A stretch of 64,000 bases of DNA from Calliopum simillimum (Eukaryota > Arthropoda > Insecta > Diptera > Lauxaniidae). A program made the translations under genes and the position numbers. Within the stretch, counting starts at the first letter, position 1. Each line of letters begins with the position of its first letter. The stretch covers positions 24,729,964 to 24,793,963 of the forward strand of contig OX638370.1 of the NCBI GenBank assembly GCA_951812925.1, read 5' to 3'. The notes under the pieces were generated by a model. It worked only from the letters and a program-made list of their open reading frames with translations. It was not told the origin of the DNA and searched no databases. Shown in pieces: positions 44,021 through 54,687 of this stretch.

Positions 44021-45220
44021 TTAGTTTTAAAGGTTTTCTAAGAGATGGCGTAACTATCAATAGATCGCATCGGGCACACCTGTGACTATATTAATTTCAA
44101 AGCACATTGTCTAGCTTAATTTTTCAGTATGTGTCATTCCACTGAAGTGTAAACCACATATATTTTTTTCTCTGTGAACATGTCGACTTTCGTTCCAACA
44201 AAACGCAATTTGCGGGAAGGTTTACTTTTGTGCTTCCATTTAAAGAAAAAAGCGGTTGAAGCACAACGCACGCTTACTGAGGCTTACGGGGACTGTGTTT
44301 CATCGATTTCTACTTGTGAGTACTGGTTCCGTCGGTTTAAAAGTGGTGATTTTGAAACGAAAGACAAAGAGCGTCCGGGCCAGCCGAAAATGTTTGAAGA
44401 TGAGGAATTGGAGGCTTTGCTCGATGAAGACCCGTGTCAAACCCTTCAAGAATTCTCAGAATCATTGGGAGTCGACTTATCAACGGTCGACAAACGCCTA
44501 AAGGCCATGGGAATGATTCAAAAGCAAGGAAATTGGGTGCCGTACGAGTTGAAGCCGAGAGACGTTGAACGGCGATGAAAAGTTGATCCATTACGATAAT
44601 CCTAAGCGAAAAAAATCGTGGGGACCACCCGGCCATGCATTAACATCGACGGCCAAGCCGAATATTTATGGCGCCAAGCTTATGCTGTGTATTTGGTGGG
44701 ATCAGAAGGGTGTCGTGTACTATGAGCTGCTAAAACCTAACGAAACCATCACTGGGGAATGCTACCAAAAACAATTGATGCAATTGAGCCGAGCATTAAA
44801 GGTTAAACGGCCGGAATATGCCAAAAGACACGACAAAGTGGTTTTTCAACATGACAACGCACGGCCACATGTTGCAAGAACCGTCAGGGAAACGTTTGAG
44901 GCGTTGAATTGGGGTGTGCTACCTCACCCGCCTTATAGCCCAGACATAGCCCCTTCCGACTACCACCTATTCAGATCGATGACGCATGGCTTGGCTGAGC
45001 AGCGCTTCACTTCTTACGAGGATACCAAAAAATGGGTCGATTCGTGGATTGCCTCAAAAGACGAGTCGTTCTTCCGGCGCGGAATCCATATGCTGCCAGA
45101 AAGATGGGAAAATGTTGTAGCTAACGATGGACAATACTTTGAATAATATAAATTGTACCGTTGTTTCTAAATAAATGCTCAAAAACCGAAAAAAAACCTT
45201 TAAAATTAATTCCAACCCTA
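44021..45220 (+). mobile_element. Mariner-3 (DD34D, mauritiana-like)
   Basis: The right end, inverted, begins TTAGGGTTGGAATTAATTTT; the left end has TTAGTTTTAAAGGTTTTC and seems to lack the outermost dozen bases. It lies exactly at the joint between a family 1/TATACCC block and duplication B copy 2. Confidence 0.8.
44180..45146 (+). pseudogene. Mariner-3 transposase with internal deletion
   Basis: The N-terminal 130 or so codons (MSTFVPTKRNLREG to WVPYELKPRDVER) include the two helix-turn-helix regions and RFKSGDFETKDKERPGQP. A deletion of roughly 25-30 codons with a frame change follows at about 44573, after which the second frame runs NGDEKLIHYDNPKRKKSW to the natural end NDGQYFE. Catalytic acids are all present: GDEK, FQHDNARPH and SPDIAPSDYHLF, with 34 residues between the second and third. 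WVPYEL is intact. The length without the deletion would match the family's 345 residues. Inactive because of the break. Confidence 0.9.
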
Positions 45221-45305
45221 ACTATATTAGTTAAAAATATTCGTATTGTTCTTTTTTTTTTTTGCTGAAGTAGCACCAACATTTGTTTGCATAGTCACAG
45301 AGGCG

Positions 45306-46341
45306 CACACTGGTTCAAAATCCCTAAAAGCTGGTCAAAAGTCGAAATCATAAAAGTTTCGAGACGAAATTTTTTACCTGGGGGTTTTTGAGGTCGCTGA
45401 TTACGAATTTGATGTTAGATTTTTAAAAAACAAAATGGCTGATTCAAAATGGTGGGCGAATTGCATAAATATTCAACCAAATCCAAAAAAAAAATTTACT
45501 CGGGGGTTTTTGGTGTCACTGATTATGAATCTGATGTTAGATTTTTAAAAAACAAAATGGCGGATTCGAAAAGGCAAAAAATAACACTTGCACAATTTTT
45601 ATATCTAATTTAAAAATTTATTTCAAAACTTTAACTTTGATAGAGTTGTGTGCAACGGTAAATTAATCTACATAAAAATGGGTTTTAGATTCCGTTACCA
45701 CGGAGTATAAGCTGTATAATAATATAAAAAATTTTCCATTTCAAGCGAGAAACACATATTGACACTTGGTAAGCAATATGAGTTAAATTTTCCTATGGGT
45801 GCTTCAGAAAAAATCGCTTCAAAGAAAAAGGGCAAAAAAAGGCACCTCAATTTTTTTATATGTGTTAGAAAAGGTTTCAATCTTCTTAAATCCAAAAAAT
45901 CCTGGTGGTATGATGTGGTATAAATTAGTTCTGGGCTTTTTTCATAACCATTGCATACAGATTTTGTGAAATAATTTGATTTTAAGTTAATCATAATTAC
46001 CGTAATAGTATAAATTATTGCAAGTTTTGAGTATAGAGGTTCGATAGTATTTCCTTTTACGAAGAGATTTCATATTCAAACATTAAAATCGGTTCAGTTT
46101 AACAGTAACCACATAATTTTTACAATGAACACTTAATTTTTACTTTTAACTCACAGAACTTTGTGTCTGAGAAGCGTACTTTTGGAGAGATCCCAAGAGC
46201 ATTGTAGGAATATCTGGATCTTTCTTACAAATTTTTTGAGGTCTATGAATATCTGTAAGACAATACGGTTCATAAAAAGTTAATTTAAAAAAACTTTTTT
46301 TTTTACATTTGGCCAGCTTTTAAGGATTTTGAACCAGTGTG
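45306..46341. mobile_element. Element H: 1,036-bp TIR element, TSD AGGCG
   Basis: Ends CACACTGGTTCAAAATCC and its inverse extend about 30 bases with one or two mismatches. Five-base duplications AGGCG lie at 45301-45305 and 46342-46346; the empty site is at 37210-37214. The interior has a near-repeat (GGGGTTTTTGAGGTCGCTGA at 45382 and GGGGGTTTTTGGTGTCACTG at 45501) and no transposase. CAC...GTG ends plus a 5-bp GC-rich duplication resemble Transib elements; this is an inference. Confidence 0.9.
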
Positions 46342-46691
46342 AGGCGTAGCAAAAAAAAATTTAAAAAAAAAAAACTAAATACCCTATACTTAAAAAATTG
46401 GCTTGTAGGAGGTGCCACGCCCTCTTGATCGAATTCACTTAGCTTTTCTCAGAGCTTCCATTTACTGTTCTTAGTATTTGAGTCAAATTCGGTTGATTTA
46501 TCTCAAAAAATGCTTTTAGTATAACATTTTGAAACTTCTGCTTATATGGAAGGTGACATGTCCCCTTGCCCGAATTCACCAAAGCTTGTGCTTACTATCC
46601 CTACTAATTATGTGTATTTTGCTTGGGTCATCGAAAATAATGCTCTTAATATTTTGATTTGAATATATTTTTTGTATGAGTTCTGTCCCCA

Positions 46692-47226
46692 CACGGAAAA
46701 AACTAAACCGTAAAAATTCATTGAAAATCCCAGTTATTTTTACTGATTTTTTCAGTAACGATGCGCCCGTAAAGAAAAACCGTAAATTTTTTAAAAAATT
46801 TAAAAATAAAAAAAATATATGTTGATTGGTGTCGAACTTAAGACCTTTGTGTTTCTAGGCGACGCTCTAACCACTGAGCTACTGTAGCACTTTCATTTCT
46901 ATAGCTTATTATTTTATTTAAGTTATATTTCAATAAAATTTTTTACAATCTCAACCAGTAATAATTGATATGTATTCTAAGCAAATATTGCAGAGCACAC
47001 TGGCATTTTTTCATGCGACAAATTTTTACTTCTATATTCAATAGTTTTCACTGTTTGTATCTGTACTTTTTAAAGTTTAAGCCGTATATTTTACTTTAGT
47101 GCCGTTCCTTTTTCATGAGAATTCAGTAAAGTTATTGAATTACAGGAAAAAACCGTAATTTTTGACGAGATTATTATAACTTTGTGCTATTTGAAAAACA
47201 ATTTTTACGGATCATTTTTTTGCGTG
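46692..47226. mobile_element. Family 3 TIR element (duplicate)
   Basis: Same ends and CA flanks as 37556-38108; slightly shorter because of a loss near 46785. It moved with duplication B, not by transposition. Confidence 0.78.
46820..46889 (-). other. tRNA-like Pol III module, family 3 (duplicate)
   Basis: Identical A box (GTAGCTCAGTGGTTAGAGCG) and B box (GTTCGACACC) to 37703-37772. Confidence 0.62.
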
Positions 47227-48120
47227 CATTGGCCGATTTCGATCATTTTCAATCCTACAAGTTAACTTTGACGGCGAAGGCAGTGTATAAAATTTTATTG
47301 AATTATATTGTTTAGTTTTCCCATAAAATTAATTTCCACGCACAGACAGCCAGCCAGACAGACAGAAATGGCTATATCACTGATCATGAATATATGGGAC
47401 GCTTGACATTAACCGCATCACCTGTATACCCAAAATTTGGATGGATGGATATTGACGTTTGAGATATAAAAATTTTTGTCGGGAAGAGTTTTCAAAAAAT
47501 TGTTGGCGCAGTTCAAAATTCAAAATGGCCGCTTCAATGTAGCGGCCGAAAGGTGGAAAAAATCACGTGTAAGGCAAAAATGGCTTCCAGAAAAGAAAGG
47601 CTTAAATCGAACTTGAAGGATACACTTTAGTAGTTGGTGTGATTGAATGACAAAATCCAACGTGTCCGTTATAATATTACGGTCAAAAATTCAATATGGA
47701 AAACATTTTTTTAAAAATGAACTAATTTGTAGCAAATTTCGTATATGGCAGTCTTTTGGGTCACTGATTGATCGGATTTACAAAATTCAAGATGGCGGGC
47801 AAAATCTTCAAAAACCAACCAAATTACCTGAAATTTAGTAAATGAGGAGTTTTGTGAATCGCCAATCACGAATCCAAGGTTGGATTTACGAAATTCAAGA
47901 AGGCGGATCTAAGTTGGTGGAAAAACTTTTTAAAAATCAAACAATTTTCCTGGAATTTGTTATATGGGGGTTTTTGAAATATGGAAGATCCAAAATGGTT
48001 GATCAGCTGATTTTTGAAAATTTTGTCCGCCATCCTGAATATTGTAAATCCGATCCTATCCAAGAAAAATATTCAATCAAACCGTCGAGTCTGGTCTTAG
48101 AATTGTTCTATCACGAATGG

Positions 48121-48697
48121 TGTTGAGGTGAAGGGTCGGAGTACTAGAGTTTGAATGCAAATAAAAAGATTAGTTGTTTTTCATAAACGTTATAAAGGTT
48201 TTAATTAAGATTTCTTCACTATGAAATAACAAACTTAAACTACAAATCTGTATGGTTTTGGGTACAATCCAACGACGACTCTCTGGAGCTATGACGGAGT
48301 GGAACAAGTCCTAATGGATGGCTTCTGCACTGGTATTGTACTTGTTAAATGTCCGTCCAACGTTGATAATGTTTCCTATAAAGTGTGTGTCCACTGATGT
48401 TGATATTCTCACTTAATTGTTGTTTTGTTGATTCGTTGTGTTGTTTGTTATTCGTGATACGATTTGATGTGGTTAATTTACGTTGAAATTATAGTGAATT
48501 TTGTGATTTTATGTTAAAGTAAACTTTTTTATGTTTTGTGTATGACTTGTCGAAAATCAATGACGATGGCGGCGATCGAACGAAAACCCCACTTCGGGTT
48601 TTCGTTCAATGCGACAGCAGCGCTTTCAGTGTTGGCGGCCATTAGCAAAAACGATTTGCTTGTGCCGTACACAAACGGTTTACGTTCTACGTAAACA
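48121..48697 (-). repeat. BEL-3 3' LTR (577 bp)
   Basis: As written it begins TGTTGAGGTGAAGG and ends TACGTAAACA. Compared with the 5' LTR I see a G/A difference at the fifth base and a two-base gap near 48413; otherwise the two look the same, implying recent insertion. Confidence 0.93.
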
Positions 48698-48849
48698 TTC
48701 TGCCCGCCTTGCAGGAACCTATTCTGCAAAGACTCAAACAAAGATTAAAAAATTCACAGTTAGGTAAGGGTTAAAAAATAAAAAGTAATCAATTAATTTT
48801 TTAAGTGCAAAGTATAATTTATTATAATTCAAAAGGTTGATAATTCATA

Positions 48850-48929
48850 GGTCTCACTAAGTGAACAAAGGGTCTCACCGAAGTGAACATAGGTCTCACC
48901 AAAGTGAACATAGGTCTCACCGTAGTGAC
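48850..48929 (-). repeat. Four tandem 21-base units at BEL-3 3' end
   Basis: GGTCTCACCGAAGTGAACAT and variants repeated four times between the accessory stop codon and the 3' LTR. Confidence 0.85.
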
Positions 48930-48946
48930 AAAAGGTAAAGGGTGGC

Positions 48947-49807
48947 TCAGACTCCACATGGGCCAGAGAGTGTCCAGCCGAATGTAGTGCTCTGTGCCAA
49001 GATTAGGCCATTATCAGACCTGATGACGCCATTCTTCATTATCCGGGAATATACGTCCGAACCCAACTCCATCTTCACTCTAGCCGATGACGCAACTCGA
49101 GGGTCTGCCATTACGATGTGCTCGAACATTCTCGTTACTGAATCTGGGAGATCCCGGTCGTAAGGTTTGCGGGGCAACTCATCAGTTACGAGAGCATGAA
49201 CCTCAATTTTGTAGTCCTTTTCAACACGGGACCCCAAGGTCAGAGCACAAAGCTTCTGAGAGTCAAGGTAAGTCATCGGAAGCTTCATTTCTTTTACCGT
49301 CTCCAGTGCTATAGTGGTGACGGCTTTCGACGGGTTGAGTACAGCCCGAACAACGGTACTTTTTTGCTCCGTAACAATCTTCACGTCAGTGGTTGGAACT
49401 AGCGTCTGGTTGAGGGTTGTAAATTTTGTTGGCTGAGCAGGTCGTTGCACTTCTGGCTGCGTCGGTTTGAATCCCAACCGAGGGTGACCATGTAAGCTGG
49501 TGTGATGACGCGAGTGACATATGGCGCAGTTATCTCTACTGGTGCATTTTTCTGTTGTATGAGACCGTGCCAAACAACTTGAACAGTAGTGAAACTTTGT
49601 CACAGTTTCATATTTTTCTATCAAGTTCATGTTACGGAACTTGTAACAGGTTGCTAGTCTATGGTCCTGCTTGCAGATGGCGCAAGCGACGTGTTTAGGC
49701 CGGGATTTCTGTTGGGAGTTGGGCTTAAAGGTGGGGCGAATTTGCTTTTTGGGCTGTGCTGAGTTGCACACATAGCAGTTAGCGCAATCCTTTTTGGTAG
49801 GAGCCAT
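48947..49807 (-). CDS. BEL-3 accessory module (zinc knuckles plus dead protease), from internal Met
   Basis: Begins MAPTKKDCANCYVC at 49807, after a leucine-rich linker that has no stop. Zinc-knuckle-type clusters: CAICKQDHRLATC, CSSCLARSHTTEKC and CAICHSRHHTSLHGH. The C-terminal half parallels the BEL protease (HIVMADPRVASS, MELGSDVYSRIMKNG, TFGWTLSGP), but the active site is RAVLNPSKAVTTI, with no Asp-Ser-Gly. The order of parts equals that of the BEL-2 frame at 19013-19858, and the identity outside motifs is low, so both are old members of one family. It could be a chaperone or decoy for gag-RNA or protease; that is speculation. Confidence 0.8.
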   Translation of the reverse strand: MAPTKKDCANCYVCNSAQPKKQIRPTFKPNSQQKSRPKHVACAICKQDHRLATCYKFRNMNLIEKYETVTKFHYCSSCLARSHTTEKCTSRDNCAICHSRHHTSLHGHPRLGFKPTQPEVQRPAQPTKFTTLNQTLVPTTDVKIVTEQKSTVVRAVLNPSKAVTTIALETVKEMKLPMTYLDSQKLCALTLGSRVEKDYKIEVHALVTDELPRKPYDRDLPDSVTRMFEHIVMADPRVASSARVKMELGSDVYSRIMKNGVIRSDNGLILAQSTTFGWTLSGPCGV

Positions 49808-52528
49808 CTTGAGCTGTAACAAATTATTATTTGGTGTAAGGATAAATGAATAAGGTAAGAGGTTATGAAAATGAGGTAAGTAAAGTAAACTGTGGAGTAC
49901 TACAACTTTAGTGATAGGTCTTGTAGTAATCTCTTTTGCTGAAAGAACGTCGACAATGCGACTTCTAGAATTCGAGTCAGAATAAATCTTCATAACCCGG
50001 CCTAGAATCCATTTATTGGGAGGTAGGTTTTCGTTCGATTCAACATTTCTTTGCGGGTTCTTCCACGTATGTCTTTTAGGTAGTTCCTTAAGACATTCAT
50101 CCTTCCGCCTTTTGCACAAATAGTGATGTATCAACTTAAGGATTTTTGTGTGTCGCTCATTAAAGGTCAAAGCTGGTGACTTTGTTAAACGACCATTTTC
50201 TCTATTAAGTTCCTTTGAATCAAGGTTAGGGTTTAGGATCAAAAGTGAACTTATTGAAGACATTTCCTCTCTATTAGCGTTAGAAATACAGCGGAAAGGT
50301 CGCCATGATGGGGTACGTAATAGTACATCTGTTTTTGAAGGTATGTAGGTAAGCTCAGGTGCCTTGAGAGGAAGTGCTACAACGCAACGTTTGGACTCAT
50401 TTTGGTGGGTCGTGAGTTGATAATTCTCCTCACAAAACTTATCGGATTCAGACAGTATTGAATTTTTTGGGACCTCTTCGATTTCCCGGGAACGGGTCAA
50501 AAGGTGATCAAGGGTCACTGAACTAAACAGTGAAACGATTGTGTGTGGTTCTGAACTTTCAGAAATTGGACCTGATAAGATCCAACCAAATACTGTCTCT
50601 TGAGCTAAAAGGGAGCCGAGTACATTATGTTGTACTCCGCTGCAAATGATTTTAGGATATATGTCACTTCCGATTATCATATCCACAGGTCGGGTAACGA
50701 AAAAGTCAGGATCAGCAAGATGTAATCCATGAAGATTTTTCGCCAAACTTGGGTCCAACGAATATGTTGGTAACTCACTCGTCAAGGTTTTCAAAACAAA
50801 GGCCTGAGTCACTATTTTGAAAGTAGAGGTAAGTGGAGAGCAAATGGTCAGGTCACATGCTTTAGATGACGTTGCCGAAATCGTCTGATTTACGCCCGTC
50901 ACCCGCGCGGTGATATTGCGACAAGGTAGGTCAATCCTATTACGAAGATTTTCGGAAATAAATGTGGCCTCAGATCCGGAGTCAATTAATGCTCTTGCCC
51001 TAAACAAAAAGCCATTAATTTCCACATTTACCATCGCTGTACCCAACAGGATCTTTCTCATCTGCGTAGCATAAGGTACTGCTCCAAGGTTCGACTGCTC
51101 CTCTTCTGTTGAATGATGTTGAGTGGACTGTATGAGTGTGGTGAAGGTTTGGGTTGTTGGATTTTTCTCTGAAACTGCTTGTGAACTCGTGGTGGGAACC
51201 GAATCTGGATCAATTGTCTTGTGGAGCAAAGAATGATGTTTTTTATTGCACTGCCGGCAAACATAGGTACTTGTACATTCTTTGACTCCATGAGACACTG
51301 CTAAACAATTGAAGCAAAACCCAAACTTTTTAACAATTTCGATTCTTTCTTCAACTTTCATGCCAATGAATCTAGGGCACTCGCGAAGAATGTGCTGCCC
51401 CTTGCATACTTTGCAAATAGGCCCATGATTTTCTGATTGAGGGTGCTTCTGACCTGATGGCTTCGAAGGCAAAACTTGAGGTTTTGAGGGCTTTGCATCT
51501 TTAAAGTTTGAGGTGATGTTTGCATGAAAAGAGTTCACACGTTTTTCTTTAAAGGAATGTTCTCTATAGGTATCGTGTTGAATTTTTTGTTGACTAGGCT
51601 TTGAAGAAGAAGCCTGTATGTCGCCAACAGATTCCAAAGTCTTGTATTTATGAGTCAAAAAGGCATCAAACTCTTTCCAAGAAGGGCTTTTCGAAATATC
51701 CTTTAAAGATTTTTCAAAATCTTCCAAACAATTTTTTGGCAATTTAATGGAACAAAGGTAAACTAGAATAGGATCCCAGCTATCTGTGTTGATTTCCAAA
51801 CACTTAAGAGTGGCTATACAATTATTTACGGTACGTTGCAGCTTTTTCACTGAACTACCTGAGTCGGAAACAACTTGGGGTAAATTAAACAAAGTTTTCA
51901 ACTGCAAATTAATTTGCATCCTAGTATTTTCATACTGCTCGCAGAGGTTTCCCCACACAATGAAGAAACCATCGTTTGTAAGGGGGGCATTTTTGATTAT
52001 GTCCCTAGCCTCACCTTGGGTCTTTTGCTTCAGGTGATACAACTTTTCTACGTTGCTCACCCTAGGGTTATTGATGTACAACGCAGTAAACAAGTCTCTA
52101 AAGGTAGGCCAATTTTCATAATCTCCATGAAAAACGTCTGTGTCGCAAGGAGGCAGGTGTATGGCAGGAAACTGGGTTGGTGACATTGACTGGTTAGCAA
52201 CAAATGACTCTTGCTCAGTTTTGGGTGGATTCCTTAAGGTCTCCAAATGCTCGTCCAGCGATGCGAAGCAGTTCAGATAAGCTTTGTAAGTCTTCTGGTA
52301 CTTAGCCTTGACTTTATCCATGTCTACTTCCTTCTCAGGGGCTGCTCTCAACTCCTCATATGCAATTTGAAACTTTTGCCATAGATAATCCAATTGCTGT
52401 TTCTGTGCCTTCAGACTGTATACATTTAGATCTGCAACAGGTACTTCGCAGTGACTCTGCTCCAGCTCTATTAGGTCATTGGCGAAACGAACAAAGGTTT
52501 TGACTTGCGCGCTGTCCATAGTTGACAA
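48947..52528 (-). CDS. BEL-3 fused polyprotein: gag, protease, RT/IN stubs, DUF5641, accessory module
   Basis: One frame of 1,193 codons. Residues 1-330: gag (DUF1759-type, with FHGDYENWPTFRDLF). About 370-436: zinc knuckles ending NKKHHSLLHK. About 500-655: protease, with active-site ALIDSGSEATF intact and ending FGWILSGPIS. About 660-720: RT N-terminus (REIEEVPKNSILSESDKFCE). Then about 40 residues of integrase N-terminus (LILNPNLDSKELNRENGRL), and from about 800 the DUF5641 tail (LPPNKWILGRVMKIY, RPITKVVVL). From Met 908: accessory zinc knuckles and a protease-like domain lacking Asp. Two deletions removed RT, RNase H and the integrase core without shifting the frame. Expression is probably as a gag-like polyprotein. 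Confidence 0.92.
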   Translation of the reverse strand: MSTMDSAQVKTFVRFANDLIELEQSHCEVPVADLNVYSLKAQKQQLDYLWQKFQIAYEELRAAPEKEVDMDKVKAKYQKTYKAYLNCFASLDEHLETLRNPPKTEQESFVANQSMSPTQFPAIHLPPCDTDVFHGDYENWPTFRDLFTALYINNPRVSNVEKLYHLKQKTQGEARDIIKNAPLTNDGFFIVWGNLCEQYENTRMQINLQLKTLFNLPQVVSDSGSSVKKLQRTVNNCIATLKCLEINTDSWDPILVYLCSIKLPKNCLEDFEKSLKDISKSPSWKEFDAFLTHKYKTLESVGDIQASSSKPSQQKIQHDTYREHSFKEKRVNSFHANITSNFKDAKPSKPQVLPSKPSGQKHPQSENHGPICKVCKGQHILRECPRFIGMKVEERIEIVKKFGFCFNCLAVSHGVKECTSTYVCRQCNKKHHSLLHKTIDPDSVPTTSSQAVSEKNPTTQTFTTLIQSTQHHSTEEEQSNLGAVPYATQMRKILLGTAMVNVEINGFLFRARALIDSGSEATFISENLRNRIDLPCRNITARVTGVNQTISATSSKACDLTICSPLTSTFKIVTQAFVLKTLTSELPTYSLDPSLAKNLHGLHLADPDFFVTRPVDMIIGSDIYPKIICSGVQHNVLGSLLAQETVFGWILSGPISESSEPHTIVSLFSSVTLDHLLTRSREIEEVPKNSILSESDKFCEENYQLTTHQNESKRCVVALPLKAPELTYIPSKTDVLLRTPSWRPFRCISNANREEMSSISSLLILNPNLDSKELNRENGRLTKSPALTFNERHTKILKLIHHYLCKRRKDECLKELPKRHTWKNPQRNVESNENLPPNKWILGRVMKIYSDSNSRSRIVDVLSAKEITTRPITKVVVLHSLLYLPHFHNLLPYSFILTPNNNLLQLKMAPTKKDCANCYVCNSAQPKKQIRPTFKPNSQQKSRPKHVACAICKQDHRLATCYKFRNMNLIEKYETVTKFHYCSSCLARSHTTEKCTSRDNCAICHSRHHTSLHGHPRLGFKPTQPEVQRPAQPTKFTTLNQTLVPTTDVKIVTEQKSTVVRAVLNPSKAVTTIALETVKEMKLPMTYLDSQKLCALTLGSRVEKDYKIEVHALVTDELPRKPYDRDLPDSVTRMFEHIVMADPRVASSARVKMELGSDVYSRIMKNGVIRSDNGLILAQSTTFGWTLSGPCGV

Positions 52529-53961
52529 AGGTAAATCAGTTGAAAACTGTTCAAAATTAGGTGGATTTTCTCAAATTTTAAATTTTTCCTACTGAAATCA
52601 GAAGATAAAACTTCAAAAATTTCAGTGAAATAAACAAAATTGTTCCAATAGGTTAGAAAAGGTACTAAAATTGCCAAAAAATTTAACAAATTATAAAAAT
52701 TTGTTCAAAACGGGTTAATAAATTTGTTATCGGGTTCAAAAATCTCGGAGTTGTTGAAGTCTCGTAGTGAAAATACACTTAAAAACGAAGAATTCAACAA
52801 TATTGGGTTGAAAAACGACAAAAAACTTAAAAAGGTAACAAAAAACGAAAAACTGTCGACAACGGGTTAAGTTTAAGAATGGGGTGCAACAAGATTTTTC
52901 AAATTTTTTCAAAAGTTGAATGATTTCCAACAAATCACTTTGAATTTTAACCAAAAAACTAAAATTTTTAAATATTTTTGCACTAGGCCTTAAAGGGTTA
53001 AGACCAAAAAAATTTTTCCTAAAGTGCGGGTTATGTTGAACTCTACTAAAAATTCAAAAAATTTAATAGATTTTAAAAATTTGGTAAAAACCAGGTAATT
53101 TTTGGTTAAAATTCAAAAAACCGGTACAAAACGCGTTAAAACGGCAACAATAGGTTAAAAACTCAAAAAAGAGTTGAGTCCAAATAATTTTGGAAATTTT
53201 AGAAGAAATTCCCGAAGTCCGGGGAAAATATTTTAAAAAAATTTTTTAAGTCCCGAAAAGTGGCTCGATGGTAACACTGATACTAACTCAGTACAAGTTC
53301 AATTGAGTGTATACAGAGAAACCCACTCAATGCAACGGCTTTGCGATTGAGTCAAAGAAAATGTTGAAAACGAACAAAAGCAAGTGCAGCTGAAATTTTT
53401 GCAAGTATGTATGTATGTATGTGCGTTTTGTACATATATTTTAAATTTCGGTAACGAAAAAAAAAATATAAGTATGTGTTCAACGAACTTGCAAAAATTG
53501 AGCGCCAAAGAAATGTATATGAGAATGTATGTATGTATATATGAAAAATAAGTAGATCAATATAAGGTAGGTACAATACGAAAATACGTATGTAATTCAA
53601 ATAAAATTTGAATTTTTAATTACAATGTAGGAGATCAATTAAGTAAAACAAATTATTTTGCGGTCACTAAACGAAATGGAAATTCGACAGTGAATCACAA
53701 ATATAACTTTTATACTGCATGGAACAAAAAGATTGAGACTTTTTGTCCAAGTTTCGATAGATTTTTGTTTTTTTTTTTTTGCACTTCACTTCAAAATGAA
53801 CTGACTTACTTTTTTCCTGTTTGTTGTTTTCGCTTTTGTTGAGTTGAGGTTGAGTTTATGCTGCTGCTGCCGCTTTCGATGAAGGTGGTGGTTAACTTAT
53901 TTGCCAACCAAAGTACTCCAAGTCGCTGATGTCGATCCGTAGAAGGCTCGATTGGACCAAA
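52529..53961 (-). other. BEL-3 leader, non-coding
   Basis: 1.4 kb between the 5' LTR and the gag start, rich in AAAAATT and AAAACGGGTTAA motifs, with a TATG microsatellite at 53406-53421. Next to the LTR, on the minus strand, TGGTCCAATCGAGCC could be a primer-binding site, but I could not match it to a tRNA 3' end. No gene. Confidence 0.6.
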
Positions 53962-54540
53962 TGTTAAGGTGAAGGGTCGGAGTACTAGAGTTTGAATGCA
54001 AATAAAAAGATTAGTTGTTTTTCATAAACGTTATAAAGGTTTTAATTAAGATTTCTTCACTATGAAATAACAAACTTAAACTACAAATCTGTATGGTTTT
54101 GGGTACAATCCAACGACGACTCTCTGGAGCTATGACGGAGTGGAACAAGTCCTAATGGATGGCTTCTGCACTGGTATTGTACTTGTTAAATGTCCGTCCA
54201 ACGTTGATAATGTTTCCTATAAAGTGTGTGTCCACTGATGTTGATATTCTCACCGTTAATTGTTGTTTTGTTGATTCGTTGTGTTGTTTGTTATTCGTGA
54301 TACGATTTGATGTGGTTAATTTACGTTGAAATTATAGTGAATTTTGTGATTTTATGTTAAAGTAAACTTTTTTATGTTTTGTGTATGACTTGTCGAAAAT
54401 CAATGACGATGGCGGCGATCGAACGAAAACCCCACTTCGGGTTTTCGTTCAATGCGACAGCAGCGCTTTCAGTGTTGGCGGCCATTAGCAAAAACGATTT
54501 GCTTGTGCCGTACACAAACGGTTTACGTTCTACGTAAACA
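53962..54540 (-). repeat. BEL-3 5' LTR (579 bp)
   Basis: As written begins TGTTAAGGTGAAGG and ends TACGTAAACA. The minus-strand transcript would start in this LTR. Internally it has a small palindrome (GAAAACCCCACTTCGGGTTTTC). Confidence 0.93.
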
Positions 54541-54687
54541 AATGGTATTTGAGATATTCAAACTTAAAACCGCAAAAACACGATTATAAAGAAAACACGA
54601 AATTGTTCTGCTTTTTTCTACTAAATACATTACTAAGTACCAACTATTATTCTTCGTCTTCAAAATAAGCTATAATTTGATCATGTA

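Larger units (their letters stand above)
46379..47400 (-). repeat. TATACCC dispersed repeat (duplicate of 37244 copy)
   Basis: Corresponds base for base to the copy in duplication B copy 1, including the family 3 insertion. Confidence 0.8.
48121..54540 (-). mobile_element. BEL-3: young, internally deleted BEL/Pao element
   Basis: 6,420 bases with LTRs at both ends and a 5-bp target duplication AATGG (48116-48120, 54541-54545); the empty site is at 38997-39001. It encodes one 1,193-codon frame containing gag, protease, stubs of RT and integrase, DUF5641 and an accessory zinc-knuckle/protease-like module. RT, RNase H and the integrase core are deleted, so it needs help from another element to move. 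The purine-rich AAGGCGGGCAGAA next to the 3' LTR (48698-48710) is the likely polypurine tract. Confidence 0.94.

Noticed and set aside
48850..48929. CRISPR-like array
   Set aside because: The units are contiguous 21-base tandem repeats without unique spacers, in a eukaryotic retrotransposon.
53941..53959. Primer-binding site for BEL-3 (TGGTCCAATCGAGCC)
   Set aside because: The position is right, but the complement does not look like a tRNA 3' end, so it is mentioned only as a possibility.
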